Assembly: GCA_015680685.1 (NCBI GenBank)
Contig: MNCI01025366.1
Coordinates: 245,455-309,454, forward strand
From: Gnetum montanum
Taxonomy: Eukaryota > Streptophyta > Gnetopsida > Gnetales > Gnetaceae
Direction: 5' to 3'
DNA length: 64,000 bases
Shown here: positions 1 to 11,419 of the stretch, in pieces
Layout of the letters: every line of letters starts with the position of its first letter
How positions within the stretch are numbered: position 1 is the stretch's first letter
The notes under the pieces: generated by a model
The model's database searches: none
Seen by the model: the letters and a program-made list of their open reading frames with translations, nothing else
Told to the model about the DNA's origin: nothing
Made by a program: the position numbers and the translations under genes

Positions 1-79
1 CCAGGATGCAGTGGAGGCCAATAAGGCCATGACCTATGTGGCCTATAAGAATGCACACACAAAAAAGGATAAGAAAAAG
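1..79 (+). other. Flank of the first LTR, open reading frame fragment
   Basis: Frame 2 is open from base 2 and ends in a TGA that overlaps the first bases of the LTR at 80. The encoded tail is lysine-rich (ends ...HTKKDKKK). These bases are not found in front of the LTRs at 18598 and 31520, which are preceded by a polypurine tract. They should therefore be the genomic flank of the tandem array. Too short to identify; possibly the end of another retroelement frame or of a host gene. Confidence 0.25.
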
Positions 80-2005
80 TGAAACACCACCAATTTTAGG
101 CTTTTGCATCTTCAACGAAAAATTTTTCTAAGTGTCAAAACTTGGCAAACTTTTTTTAAGTGTGGGTGTTATGCTCTCTAGCATAGCTAGTGTAGCACAC
201 ATTGAGGCCTGTTTTGTAAGATTTTTCTAAGTGTCAGCAGCAGTCCCATGATAATTTTTCTAAGTGTCATGCTATGCTCTTAGTTTTCCTGCTACACTCC
301 CTAGCATAGCTAGCATAGCACATACTTTCATGGCCAGTTTGCCCAAGTGTCAAGCCATAAGTGGTCAAGGATTACTTGGGATGGATGAAATAGTTTGGTA
401 AATTTTCTATCTCCTAGGTTGTCACGCTTGCTATGCTCCATAGCGTAGCCAATGTAGCACATGTTCTAGTGGCTAGTTCATCCAAGCAACAGGCTAGAGG
501 TTGTTAGAATCACTTGGGATGAATAAAATAATTCGACAAATTTTCTATCTCTTAAGTTGCTACGCTCTACTGCACTCCTCAACATAGTAAGCATAGCATA
601 GGTTCTAGTGCCTAGTTTTGCCTAAGTGTTGGACAAGGATCTATTAAGCTAGCTCAACATGGAAGACACATTTGGCACATTTTCTAACTTCTGAGGCTAC
701 CTCTCTTGCTACTCCCCAAAGTGTAGCTAATGTACCATGAGGGAAAACTATAGATTTTGTCAAAACTTAGCTAAGTGTCCCTGCTACACTTTGCTATGCT
801 CCCTAGTGTAGCCAGCGTAACCAGTGTGAAACATCAAAAATTTGAAAATTTTCACTAAGTGTTGTGTTACACTCTAGATCGTAGCTAGATTGACACTAGA
901 GAAAAGCCTCTAATAGCCTTCAAAAGCCTCCAGAACTTAGCATCAGCCTTGGTCTCAACTCTAACATTCCTTCGGCAATCAAGATCATCAATTTTTATCT
1001 CTTTTGCATGCCCCATTGGTTCCAAAAATTGTTCCTATGCTTGATCCTACTTGAAAGAAGGGAAGACGTAGTCCAGGAGTGTAGCCTCCAAGTTGTACAT
1101 TTTTGCACTATTTGTAGGTACATTGCGGTCTTTCAAACTCTAGCACATGGAGTTTGGCATAGTGTGGTCATAGTTTAGTAGTCTTTGGGAACTCGTTGTT
1201 GTTCTTTAGAATGTAAAAATTTGTTACTCTCATGAGAGTGTGACATGTCAACATAACCCCATCTACGCTCATGCCATGTGACACCTATGCTACCTGGAAC
1301 CTGATCCATGTTTCATGCTAAACCTAGCCCTATAAATACCCTAACATTCAGCACTCTAGTAGTGGGAAAATTAAAAGAGCACTGGGCATTTTAGTTATCT
1401 AAGCATCTCTAACACTCTTGCACTTGAGCATCTAAGCTTTGTACCTTGGCACCTCCTAGAACATAGTCCACCATTGTACTTGTAGAACATGACAATAGCA
1501 AACCTAGTAGGTTCAGTCTCCATTGTAGTTGTTAGCTTCATGTCTCAGTGTCCCAGAGACTATGACTACACTACTACGCTACCACTATGCCTTCTTGACA
1601 CCATGTACCATTCTCACCTCTTGTTTAGCAATAGTTATGTTTCCCATTTTTAGGGTGGTGCATTTTTTTGTTCTTAAGCTTTGTTTCATTTTTTTCCAAG
1701 AATTTTTCTTTGATATTAAGTATAACTCTTGCACTTTTTTTTTTATACATATTTACATGCTCACATTGTTTTTTTCATGTTGGGACACCCTACTATGCTC
1801 TGGCTTAGCCAATCTCAGTGTCTGCATGTAACATATGATAAACCCTTCTCTCACATACAGTTATTTTAACATCATGTAAGTCCCTATCTAATCAACCAAA
1901 CTATTTAGGGCATCTCATTTCTATTTTCCAGCATGATCCTTACATAGATTTGGGGTTAGGCTATATGCCTACCAACCTCTTGATGTTCTAGCCATTGAAA
2001 TTTTT
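80..2005 (+). repeat. LTR 1 of the Tat/Ogre tandem array
   Basis: Begins TGAAACACCACCAATTTTAG. The same start occurs at 18598 and 31520, each directly after a polypurine tract, which fixes the 5' edge. Homology to the other two copies runs for about 1.9 kb. The 3' edge is uncertain: no clear primer binding site follows, and recognisable gag sequence starts near 2030. The first 900 bases hold repeated modules of roughly 130 bp, each with an imperfect hairpin of the form GCTATGCT-CCAT-AGCGTAGC (430-449 is a good example). A TATA box is at 1331-1338. Confidence 0.65.
1331..1338 (+). promoter_or_regulatory. TATA box of LTR 1
   Basis: TATAAATA inside CCCTATAAATACCC, about 1.25 kb into the LTR. 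The same box occurs at 19828 and 32594 in the other LTRs. A hairpin TACTCTCATGAGAGTGTGAC-like sequence lies about 110 bp upstream in all three copies. This is the expected RNA polymerase II start region of the element. Confidence 0.6.
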
Positions 2006-2019
2006 GGACGTCACAAAAT

Positions 2020-2580
2020 GGATGAGGCAATAGCAACTGTTGTAGCTGTGGTCAATGAGGCCAAGCCCAACAACACTAAACCAATGATGAAGGCACCTAA
2101 GGCCCTGGCCAACAACAAAAAAGCATAAAGTTCTAGTGCTATAGGAACCAACTAACCCACATTGTTAATGGCTACAAGGTAGGCTATCCCAAGATCAAAC
2201 TTTAAGCATAAGGATCACTCAAAGTATACCCTATTACCTATCAAGCTATCTGAGCTTTTGGACTAGTTTCTTGGTGCTGGGGGCATCCAACACAAATATA
2301 TGTCTAAAGATGCATGCAAGCACCATGAGCGGTACTGCAAGGTCCTCAGAAACCTTTCAATGGCTATGCCAAATGAGCCCTTGGTTCCTAAAAACTTTAG
2401 GTTGGACCAATTTGGCAACTATCACCACTTGCATGGTCATGATACAGATTACTGCTTGACATTAAAAGATGACATTCAATGCATGATTGATTAGGGAAAA
2501 TTGGTCCTTGACAATAGCAATCCCATGTGACTAGAAAACCAATCAATGAAGGTCTACAAAGACCTCCTCAATGCTAGTTG
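2020..2580 (+). pseudogene. gag: gag C-terminal remnant, Tat-1
   Basis: The frame reads a lysine/proline/asparagine-rich linker (NEAKPNNTKP...) and then a block ending in YHHLHGHDTDYCLTLKDD at 2417-2470. This matches the C-terminal Gag signature of Tat elements (YCxxHxxxGHxTxxCxxLKxxIxxLI), a degenerate zinc-knuckle region. The large N-terminal retrotrans_gag domain that should lie upstream is absent, and the sequence directly before is LTR. Several TAG stops replace expected CAG or TGG codons. The same truncated start is seen in element 2. Confidence 0.65.
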
Positions 2581-2582
2581 TG

Positions 2583-4104
2583 CAAGCTATGTTATCAATG
2601 CCATTAGCGTTGATGACGATGCGAGACCAACACATGAACCATTTGTGGTTCGTGTGCCCTTTGGTATCATTGGGGCCTTGGCATCAACTAGACCATAGAC
2701 CCCTTTTGTCATCAGAGCACTACCTTGGATGCCCATAACACCCTTTGTGGTTAGGGCTCTGTTGCACATTACGGTGATAGCAACCTAGACACCCTTTGTC
2801 ATTAAGGTGTTAAGACATGTGGACCCCCCACCTACTCGATGTCTAGTGGTGGAAACTATGTCACATCTTGCCCATCCAAAACCACATCCCACACATAGTA
2901 TTAAGAAACCTAAGTAGCATCCCAAGAGATCCAATGAATGTCTTGCCGATAGGATGAATAGGGAATGTATGGAGCTAGGTCCTCCAAAGCCTGTCCCCTT
3001 GTTTACCATCCCCTTGGCCTCATCATCTCAAGACACCAATGCAAGTGCAAGCAACCAATGAATGAGCACTAAGGTTCGGAAGCCTACTACACAAGCAAAG
3101 GTTAAATTTCCTCCCTAGGAGATCCGTCTGTTGGGCTGCATGGAAGAAGTAAGGGCTACTAAAATAACGGATAGTGGAAAAGAATTCTTAGATGCATTGG
3201 CATAGGTTAAACATGCTTTTAAACAAAAAAACATAACTCTGAGCCTATATGACTTGATAATTTCCTCCTCTGCTCATCTTGAGGCATTAGTCCATGTGTT
3301 GACCTCTATTCCTATTAAGGAAGATGTTCCAATAGATGAAAAAGCCATCCACACTATAATGTTTCCCCCCACAACCTAGGAGTCAAGGTCAACACCCCTG
3401 ACATTTTATGATGAGGTAGTTAAGGTTGACTGTAAAAAGGGTTAGGTTACTAATGCACCAATGTTTATAATGATTTGCATAGGACAATAAAAAATTTGTA
3501 GGGAGCACATTGATGACAAGGTGACAACCAACATCATCCCATTCCTGATCATTAACAAACTTAGTTTGGTTGACCAAATCAAGCCAACTAAAATGACATG
3601 CTTAAAATCCTTCAATAGAGCACGTGTTGTTGTGAAGGGAAAAATCACAATAGCTTTCATGGTAGGGGAGCAATTCCCCACTACTGCTAAGTTCATTATT
3701 GTTGAAGAGATGCTTGAGTTCAACCTGATCCTAGGAAGGTCTTGGCTAGCCTAGTTGTGGGCCGTCTCTTCACCTATCTAGCAAGAGATCCACTTGCCTT
3801 ATGAGCATGTAGAGGTTGTAATATATGGTGATAATGTATCTCTTGTGACCATCAACAACATTGATGTAGAGCAAGGGTTGGAAGTAGAGTTCTCTGAAGA
3901 CATGCCACTTGTTTGGGATGAAGGCCAACTCTATCTGGCTGATCCATCTAAGCAACCAAATGAAATGAGCAACCTTCCTAAGGGAGCTTTCTAGGTAGAA
4001 TTGCCCTTTTAAGAAACTAATGAAGGTCTGGGTGAGTATTTCCTTGTGCTTCCCAGGGCTTACGCACCTCCGAACCCACATTAGGTTAGTAAACACTTAC
4101 ATGA
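2583..4104 (+). pseudogene. pro: gag-protease linker and aspartic protease, Tat-1 copy a
   Basis: The linker contains repeated TPFV(I/V)-type segments, then SLYDLI...HxEALVHVLTSIPIKED, the block preceding protease in Ogre-type Gag-Pro. The protease region (about 3390-3760) reads HIDDKVTTNIIPF where families have a D-G/N-G/S active site, and ends in FNLILGRSWLA, the usual flap-to-terminal ILGRxW motif. The active-site glycine is therefore lost. A conserved acidic tail follows to YAPPNPH near 4080. The end of homology at CATGAC (4104) may be the upstream exon border of the Ogre-type intron. In-frame TAGs interrupt the frame. Confidence 0.65.
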
Positions 4105-4268
4105 CTAAGGTATCTTCTTAGTTAGTTTGCATGCCTTGCTTGCCTTTTGTTTTTGGTTGTACGGTTATGTTTGCGTAGCTGCTTACATTTTGCATTAGTT
4201 ATTGCATTTCTTTAGTTTATGTAGTTTTGTCTAGCCCTTTTGTTTTAAGAAAAAGAAAAGACAACCCA

Positions 4269-4718
4269 CTAAGGCCTAAAATTGGCAACCCACTTCCTTT
4301 TAGCACCTTGGCCTAAAAAGGCCATAAACTATCCCACAGCTCGCTAAGGCCTAAAATTGGCAACCTGCTTCCTTTTGGTGCCACGACCCAGAAAAGACCT
4401 AAATTATCCCATGGCTTGCTAAGGCCTAAAATTGGCAACCTACTTCCTTTTGGTGCCCTAGTTTGGAAAGGCCCTAAACTATCCCAAGACTTGCTAAGAC
4501 CTAAAGCTAGCAACTTGCTTCCTTTTGGCACCATGGCCCAGAAAAGCCCTAAATAATCCCACTGCTCGCTAAGGCCTAAAATTGGCAACCTGCTTCCTTT
4601 TGGCACCACGACCTGGAAAGGCCCTAAATTATTCCATGGCTTGCTAAGGCCTAAAACTAGCAACTTACTTTCCTTTGTGTAATTTATTGAAATGGCCTTA
4701 AACTAGTAAAGGCCCTTC
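4269..4718. repeat. 75-bp tandem repeat, six units
   Basis: CTAAGGCCTAAA (one unit has CTAAGACCTAAA) starts at 4269, 4344, 4419, 4494, 4569 and 4644, an exact 75-bp spacing. Because 75 is a multiple of three and the units lack in-frame stops on the - strand, bases 4313-4663 form an open frame of 25-residue repeats (PKGSRLPILGLSKPW...). It lies beyond the stop of the antisense gene, so I regard the frame as accidental. A shorter, degraded version occurs in copy b at 7829-8100. Confidence 0.9.
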
Positions 4719-4944
4719 TTCCATGACCCTAAACTGGCATGGGGCCCATGAGGGGCCTAATTGCATTAATCAATCACAAGTTAAAATTCTCGCAACATTA
4801 CATAAAATACAACAAAGTGATATATGAATCATCATCACATTTCCATTAAATCATCAATAAAATATATAGTTCAAGTGTACATCCAAAATAAGAAATTGTA
4901 AAAACTGCAAAATTACCTAAGAGCAGGGCTACATCCTGGGGCAC
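4719..4944. other. Spacer between minisatellite and antisense terminal exon
   Basis: AT-rich, homologous to 8090-8297. On the - strand it follows the terminal exon of the antisense gene and looks like a plant 3' untranslated region, with TTGTATTTTATGTAATGTTG as a candidate polyadenylation context. No frame of its own. Confidence 0.4.
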
Positions 4945-6183
4945 TCAGCTAGCGGTGTTTGGTGGGGGTTGAGGTTCTTCTTCTTCCTCTTCCTCTGCTA
5001 CTTCACTAGGGCTTGTGCCATTGCCCTGAACCTACTTTAAGAAAAATAAAATAATAAATTAGTTGACAAATAAGTGACATGTGAAATTATTACAAAACAA
5101 ATAAAAGCAATTTAATCTAGACCAACCTAATAAGGACTTGCATCCATATTTGGAGGCATCCTATTGAGGCCCGCCTCCAAGTGTTGGAGGATTTCTGCTT
5201 CTGATAACTATATCCAATCCTCCTCACTGAGGTCAATACCCATGAGGGTCTTTTCTTTCTCCACAACTATCCATGAGGGTGGCCTCGACAAAAATGTAGT
5301 AGAAGAAACCTCTATCGAAGGCACAACAATGTGTCTCTCTAGGGTCCCACTCACCACTACATTGCTAGCAAATAATTCATAAGCTTGTTTTACACCAATT
5401 ACATCAAGAAACATGTCATGACAATGGTGCTCCACGAATTTATCTTTGTACCTTTTAAGGTACGCCTCTTATTCTTTCTTGTAGTGGTATTTATGGTTCT
5501 TCTGAGTTTGACCCCATGATACAATTTGGTACTGTAATCCTTTTAGTCCTAGTTCTTCCTAGCTATTAGATCCCATCGAAGTTGAGAACCTATTGGCATA
5601 CAATAGGCATAGTAGTGTTAGTAATAGACCAAGTAGTAAGTAGGTAAAGCAACATAGGAAAAATAGGCATACTAATCTTAGGATCTATTTGTTGTATGCG
5701 GTCCACCATGTTTGCCACTAGGCCTTGCATGCGAAAAGTGGAAGTGGACATTAGACCCTCAGTGGAAACACTAGTGGCTACAATACAAAACATTTAGTAA
5801 TTATTAGATAGCCAATGGACAAAGGTGTAAGAGTTAAAAAAAAAGAGAGATGGTGGTGCAAAGCTCCTATCCAACAAGCTCTCAGATATGAGAGCAGGGA
5901 GCTCACCCATTTTCACACCGTCAAAGAAATTTTCAAACTCACCTCCATCAAACTGCAGCAACTCTTCTTCCTCTAGTTGTTGTAGGACCTTTGTGGCTTC
6001 TCACTTCTCTTCCTCCAGTACTTGTCCCTCAATTTAAGGAGGGACATCATCCACTATGGGCTCTACTACTATCATTGAGGCCCTCTTGCCTACATTTGAT
6101 GATCCATATAAGTTAGGATTAGAATTTTCAATGATTAGTATAGCATAGCATGGCATATTATAGCAATATGTAATGATTCATGT
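4945..6183 (-). pseudogene. 3' exons of the antisense gene, duplicated copy a
   Basis: This is the first of two copies of the distal part of the antisense gene (the second is inside 8298-9972). Exons in transcript order: one ending near 5840 with GGEF...FFDGV.MGELPAL; 5777-5673, after an acceptor TTGTATTGTAG; 5589-5137; and terminal exon 5031-4945, acidic (run of glutamates, then PQPPPNTAS and TGA). Introns 5672-5590 and 5136-5032 keep GTATGC...AATAG and GT...AGTAG borders at the same places as copy b. Several stops interrupt the exons. The upstream exons with the FCP1-like domain are absent, so this is a truncated duplicate. Confidence 0.55.
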
Positions 6184-6189
6184 GTAGTG

Positions 6190-7680
6190 CAAGTTACATC
6201 ATCAATGCTATCAGCATTGATGACAATGTAGAATTGGCACATGAACCATTTGTGGTTTGTGTGCCATTTGGTGACGCTGGGGCCTCAATGTTGACTAGAC
6301 CACAGTCACCTTTTGTCATCAAAGCATCACCTCAGGCATCCATGACACCATTTTAGGACCCCATAGCACATTGTAGCAACAACAACCACCCAAATAACTT
6401 TTTTCATTAGGGTGCCAAGAAGTGTAGATCCCCCACTTGCTTGGGGTTCGATGGTGAAAAATGTTTCACAACTTGCTTGTCCAAAGTCATACCCTAAGAG
6501 ACTTGATGAGTGTCTCACTAACAAAATGATTAGGGAAGGCATGGAGCTAGGTCCTCTTAAGCCCACCTCATTGTGAGCCTTCCCCATGGCCTCATCATCT
6601 TAGAATACTAATGTAAGTGTAAAAAACCAATAGATAAGCGTTGAGGCCCAAAAGCCTGTTGCACAACCAAAGGTTAAATCTCCTCCCCAAGAGATTTGTC
6701 TCTTAGGTCATATGGAGGAGGTAAAGGTGACTAAAAAACAAATGGTGGAAAAGGAAAGATTTCTTGGACACACCGAAACAAGTTAAATAGGCCCTCAAAC
6801 AAAAGAACACAACTTTGAGCCTGTACAACTTGATGATGACTTCCGCTACTCATTGCAAGGAATTAGTTCGCATGCTGACATCTATTCCTATTAAGGAAGA
6901 CATTCTAGTAGACAAAAAGGTCATTCATGCTATAATGCTTCCTCCCATAACCCAAGAGTTAAGGTCAACACCCTTGACATTTCATGATGAGGCAATCAAG
7001 GTTGATCTTGACAATGGTTAGGTGACTAGTGCATCTATGTTTATAAAAATTCGTGTAGGCCAATATAAAATTTACAGGGTGCATGTTGATGACGGGGTGG
7101 CAACCAATGTCATCCCATTCCCCATCATTGATAAGATTGGTCTGTTTGAGTAGATTAAGCTAATAAAAACAATGTGCTTAAAATATTTCAATGGAGTGTG
7201 TTTTGTTGTAAAAGGAATAGTCACAATAGCTTTCATGGCAGGGGAGAAATTCCCCACTAATTATGATTTCATTGTAGTTGAAGAAATGCCTAGATTCAAC
7301 TTGATCCTAGGGACGTCTTGGCTAGCCTAGCTACAAGCTATTTCTTCACCTATTTACCAAGAGATCCATTTGCCCTATGAGGGTGGAGAGGTGGTGATCT
7401 ATGGTGACAATGTAGCCCCCCCAACCATCAACAATGTAGATATAGAATAAGGGTCAGAGGTAGAGTTCTCTAAAGGCACACTACTCATTTAGGGTGAAAG
7501 TCAATGTTGTTTGGCTGATTCTAAATAACCAAGTGAAGCGAGCAACCTCCTTAAGGAAGCTTTCTAGGTAGAATTACCTTTTTGTACAATAGATGAAGGT
7601 CTAGGAAAATACTGTCTTGTGCCTCCCAGGCCTTATGCACCTCCTAACCCACATTGGGTTAGAAAACATCTACATGACTA
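6190..7680 (+). pseudogene. pro: gag-protease linker and aspartic protease, Tat-1 copy b
   Basis: Second copy of the same coding block. Recognisable parts are ALVRMLTSIPIKEDILVDKK near 6860-6920, STPLTFHDEA near 6970, the protease active-site region HVDDGVATNVIPF near 7083-7121 (D-D-G instead of D-N/S-G), and FNLILGTSWLA near 7300. Stops and frameshifts are present. An element with two protease blocks in series could not have made a normal Gag-Pol, so the duplication either postdates activity or the proteins came from another copy. Confidence 0.6.
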
Positions 7681-7828
7681 AGCCATGCCCTTAGTTCACC
7701 TACATGTTTCACTTACCCTTTGTTCTTCACTTGTACAGCTATGATTGCATTATTATTTACATCTTGCATTAGTTATTCCAATTCTTTAGTTCATGTAGTT
7801 TCATTTAGCATTTTCAAAAAAAGAAAAA

Positions 7829-8100
7829 AAATGACTTGGAAAGGCCTTAAACTATTGCATGGCCTGCTAAGGCCTAAAACTAGTAGCTTGCTCCCTTTTA
7901 TGATACAGCCCAAAAAAACCTTAAACTATTGCATGGCCCACTAAGGCTTAAAACTGGTAACCAAATTTCTTCTCACACTATGGCTCAAAATGGCCTTAAA
8001 CTAGCAATGGCCCAAAATGACCTTAAACTAATGATGGCCCAAAATGACCCTAAATTAGCGATGGCCCTTTCACCATGGCCTTAAACTAGCATGGGGTCTA
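7829..8100. repeat. Degraded minisatellite, copy b
   Basis: Two units of the roughly 75-bp repeat (starts near 7868 and 7941, spacing 73), then three shorter units of about 27 bp with the core GACCTTAAACTA(A/G). The same core (CCTTAAACTGGCA) appears in the minisatellite behind integrase at 16655 and 29693. Confidence 0.7.
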
Positions 8101-9626
8101 CAAGGGGCCTAATTGCATCAATAAAATCACAAGTTAAAATTACAACAACATTACATAAAATACAACAAAATGACTAGAAAATAATCATTACATTTCCATT
8201 AAATTATCAATAAGATATATAGTTCAAGTTTACATCTAGAACATAAAATCTTCAAAAGTACAAAATTGCCCAATAGCAGGGCTACATTTTAGTTATCTTA
8301 GCCTGTAGTGTTCAGTGGTGGTTAGGGCTCTTCCTCTTCCTCTTTCTCCACTGCTTCATTGGGTCCTATGCCATCACCTGGAGCCTGCATTAAATAAAAA
8401 TAAAATAATAAATTAGCTAAAAAATAAAGTGACATGAAACATTATAATAAAGTAAATAAAAATAATGCAAACTAGAATAATGTAAGAAGGACCTGCATCC
8501 ATGTCTGGGGGCATCCTATCGAGGTCTGCCTCCAAGTGTCAAAGGATTTCATCCTTCGATAACCATGTCTAGTCCTCCTCACCAAGGTCAATACCTATGA
8601 GGGTTTTTCCTTTCTCTATAGCTGTCCATGAGGGTGGCCCTGATAAAAACCTAGCAAAAGTAACCTCTCCCAAAGGTACAACAATGTTTCTTTATTGGGT
8701 TCCACTCACCAGTATGTTGTTGGCAAACAGTTCGTAAATTTTTGTTATGCTGATTGGTTCAAGAAATATCTCTTGGCAATGACACTCCATGGACTCATCT
8801 CTATACTTTTTATGGTATGCCTCACGTTCTTGCTTATAGTGTTGTTTGTGATTCTTTTGAGTCTAGCCCCATTGGTACACTTTCATGTTGTAATCCTTCC
8901 AATCTTGATTCTTTCTCACTAGTAGGTTCATTTGAAACCATTACTCAATCACCTCATGGGTAGCTTTGTTCTTGCCGTGAATAGCTAACCAATACCTAGC
9001 ATAATTAATTTTAGCTGTGTGCCAGTTGTCATCTAGTTTGTCACGTGCCACCAAGAAGTCATAATGGGACTACAAGTCCTCCAATTTTGCATCCTGGCTT
9101 GCCCCCTTATCCTGAAGCTCTTACACCCATTTTTCATAGGTGCTCGTTAACATGCCTACACTCCCACAGTGCTCTTGCAGAGTATAATGCACATTTTCTT
9201 GTCTTGTCATATACATGGTGAGGCACTTGCTCCACCTTAGGGAAAAACTCAAGGATGACATCAACTTGGATTACCCTATTTGGATCCCACTTAAGTTGTG
9301 AACCTATCATCACATAATAGGCAAGATAATGTTAGCCACAAACTAAGCAAGAAAATTGGTAGAAAAAAATAATAATAAAAATAGACATACCAATCTCAGG
9401 GTCCGTTTGTTGTACACGATCTATCATGTCATCCATCAAGCCTTGCATGAAGGCAAACTTATCCAGAGCCTCCATCCATGGTTGCATATGGAAGGTGGAT
9501 GTGTGCGCTGGGCATTTAGCGGAAACACCAACCGTTGCAACATAACACACTTAGTGATTATCAAATAGCTTATAGCCAAGGGTGAAAGAGTTAAAAAATA
9601 AAAAAAAAGAAGGATAATAATTATAT

Positions 9627-9646
9627 ACACACACACACACACACAC
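9627..9646. repeat. (AC)n microsatellite
   Basis: About ten AC dinucleotides on the + strand, just downstream of the GGEF...RFAPPS exon of the antisense gene. Absent from the duplicate copy near 5840, so it expanded after the duplication. Confidence 0.9.
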
Positions 9647-10970
9647 ATAGGATGGTGGTGCAAATCTCCTACCCAACAAGCTCTCAAGTGTGAGAGTGGG
9701 GGGATCACCCATTTGCATGCCATCAAAAAATTTTTTGAACTCACCCCCTTTGAACTGAAACCCTTCCTCCTCAAGTTCCCTTAGCACTTCAGTAGCTTCT
9801 TGTTCCTTTTCATTTGCCATTTTTCCCTCAGGTTGAGGGACATCATCCTCTATAGGCTCTGCTACTGCTGCAGGAGCCCTCTTGCCTAACATCATACAAG
9901 TTAGATTTATAATTGTCAATAATGAGTATACTATAGCATGGCACATTACAGTAGTATCTAATAATGCATACTTACTTATAATTCCTAAGTGCACATCGTG
10001 AAGCTTAAATTGAAGCTTTTTGCCACCCTCTACTTCATGCGCAAGCTCCTCCATAGGGTGTGGTTTCTTGATCTTTATTCTGGATGATTTCATTGCCTTA
10101 GTGATGAGTTGTGCTCCTCTCCCTACATTTTTAGTGTTGGCTGGTGGAGCTTCCTCGACACTATCACATGTGCAGTAGAATCATCCCACATTACCTTTGG
10201 TTATTACCAAAAATTACTTGCCAATTATCTTCAAAGGATCCTATGACCATGTGGTGCTAAACAGGTGATGGATCCATGGCCTAGAGATTTGCCTACAGTC
10301 TTGCATCACCTACCATCCTTCCTCACAAGCCACCAAAAATTCCGTGAATCTTCGTAGGCATGCTACAAGAAACACAAATTGTACATGCGATCTTACTTGC
10401 AGATTATGGCGTAGCCTAACAATTGTAGCGCATAGGTTGTCAGCAAGGTGAGAGGCCCATTTGTATTACATCCCCTCCTCTATTACATCCCTCATCATCC
10501 AAGCTTGCTCAAGCTCGAGAATCTTCCCTAGAAAAGAAGTTTTGGAAATGCACAAGCATAGAAGACTAGGTAGAGGTGGTGGACCATAGGTCCCCTCATG
10601 TCCTTGATTGGTATTCCTTTTCAGACCTTAGATGTGCCCAACCACTCCTCAACATCCCCTCTATGGTCTAAGTCTTTATCAATCTTTTCTACAACTAGTA
10701 GGCTGTTAGAGGGGATATTGAAGAGGTTTGCAAAGAATTCATCCATAATTTCAAAGGTCACTCACACATCATGGACCCATGTGCTAAAGTGATTGGCACT
10801 CTCAGTAAAGGAGTCAATTATGAAAATCATCTTGGCCATTGGGATACCCAATGCCCCCTCTTCATCATGGAGGCCATCTGTGTCAATAGTAAACTTGGCA
10901 ATGGACATAAGCGGTTAGCATCCTAAGTCATAATCTAATAGGTAGTACAAAAAATCATTAGAAGACTCAC

Positions 10971-11419
10971 CCTACAACACAATACACCATCCCAGGTGGA
11001 TTCTGAAAAAGAGTGTGTATGCGTTGGGCAAGGAATAAAGTGTTGCTCTTATTGTAGCACTGAAATTCTGGCATCTCCCAAACCCTGGACAAAGGCCTAA
11101 GGCCTTTGCATCCCTGACTTGAACTCCCTACTCCTTCGTTGCTAGTAGGTTCATCAGATATGAACCTTAGGATGCCTCAGTTCACCTTGGGAAATAGTGT
11201 TTCTGTTATGATGTCAGCTACTTCTGGTGCCAAGTGTGATCATATTATCACACTGAAGTGGTAGAGCAAAAATTTTAGGAATTCTTGTGCTCCCAACCTG
11301 AACCATACCTCCTGGTGACCTACATGTGCTTTTGGTGCAAGTACGTTCAATATAGGCTCACTCATGCAACACATGATACCCACCAGATCAACTATGATGA
11401 GGATGGGTTTTAATAGTAC
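10971..11419 (-). pseudogene. FCP1-homology (HAD-like) exon of the antisense gene, element 1
   Basis: Exactly 449 bp between a ..CAACG acceptor and a GG|GTGAGT donor, the same length as in element 2. The early part reads KPILIIVDLVGIMCC, resembling the LxLDLxGxLC motif I of plant FCP1-like HAD proteins. Next come VWFRLGAQEFLKFLL and, in element 2, an MMWS motif II. The late part reads LSRVWEMPEFQCYNKSNTLF followed by ..NPPG, like the KxLSKxW...YNxSNTLLxDDSPYK..NPP end of the domain. The motif I second Asp and the late Asp pair are not conserved (DLV and AQ), so it would be a pseudophosphatase even before decay. Not confirmed by any search. Confidence 0.55.

Larger units (their letters stand above)
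2582..6183 (+). repeat. Internal tandem duplication, copy a
   Basis: About 3.6 kb homologous to 6184-9972. The start (GCTATGTTATCAATGCCATTAG) corresponds to the sequence at 6190. The end (CATGGCATATTATAGCAATATG) corresponds to 9938-9960. The unit holds the gag-protease linker and protease on the + strand and the last exons of the antisense gene on the - strand. Copies a and b differ by many substitutions and small indels, so the duplication is old. Confidence 0.8.
6184..9972 (+). repeat. Internal tandem duplication, copy b
   Basis: Homologous to 2582-6183. It is longer because of an extra piece in the large antisense exon (8940-9300 region), while its minisatellite is shorter. Copy b continues directly into the upstream exons of the antisense gene, so it is probably the original arrangement at that side. 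Confidence 0.8.

Noticed and set aside
75-79. AAAAG as target duplication of the Tat array
   Set aside because: The right end of LTR 3 is destroyed by Athila sequence, so no partner can be assigned; TTTCT after 33292 does not match.
1529-1831. 100-codon + strand ORF in LTR 1
   Set aside because: Hydrophobic, T-rich frame inside the LTR just downstream of the TATA box; not conserved in the other two LTRs.
4313-4663. 116-codon - strand ORF as a repeat protein gene
   Set aside because: Open only because the minisatellite period is 75 bp; no start context, and it lies beyond the antisense gene's stop codon. Kept as a repeat observation.
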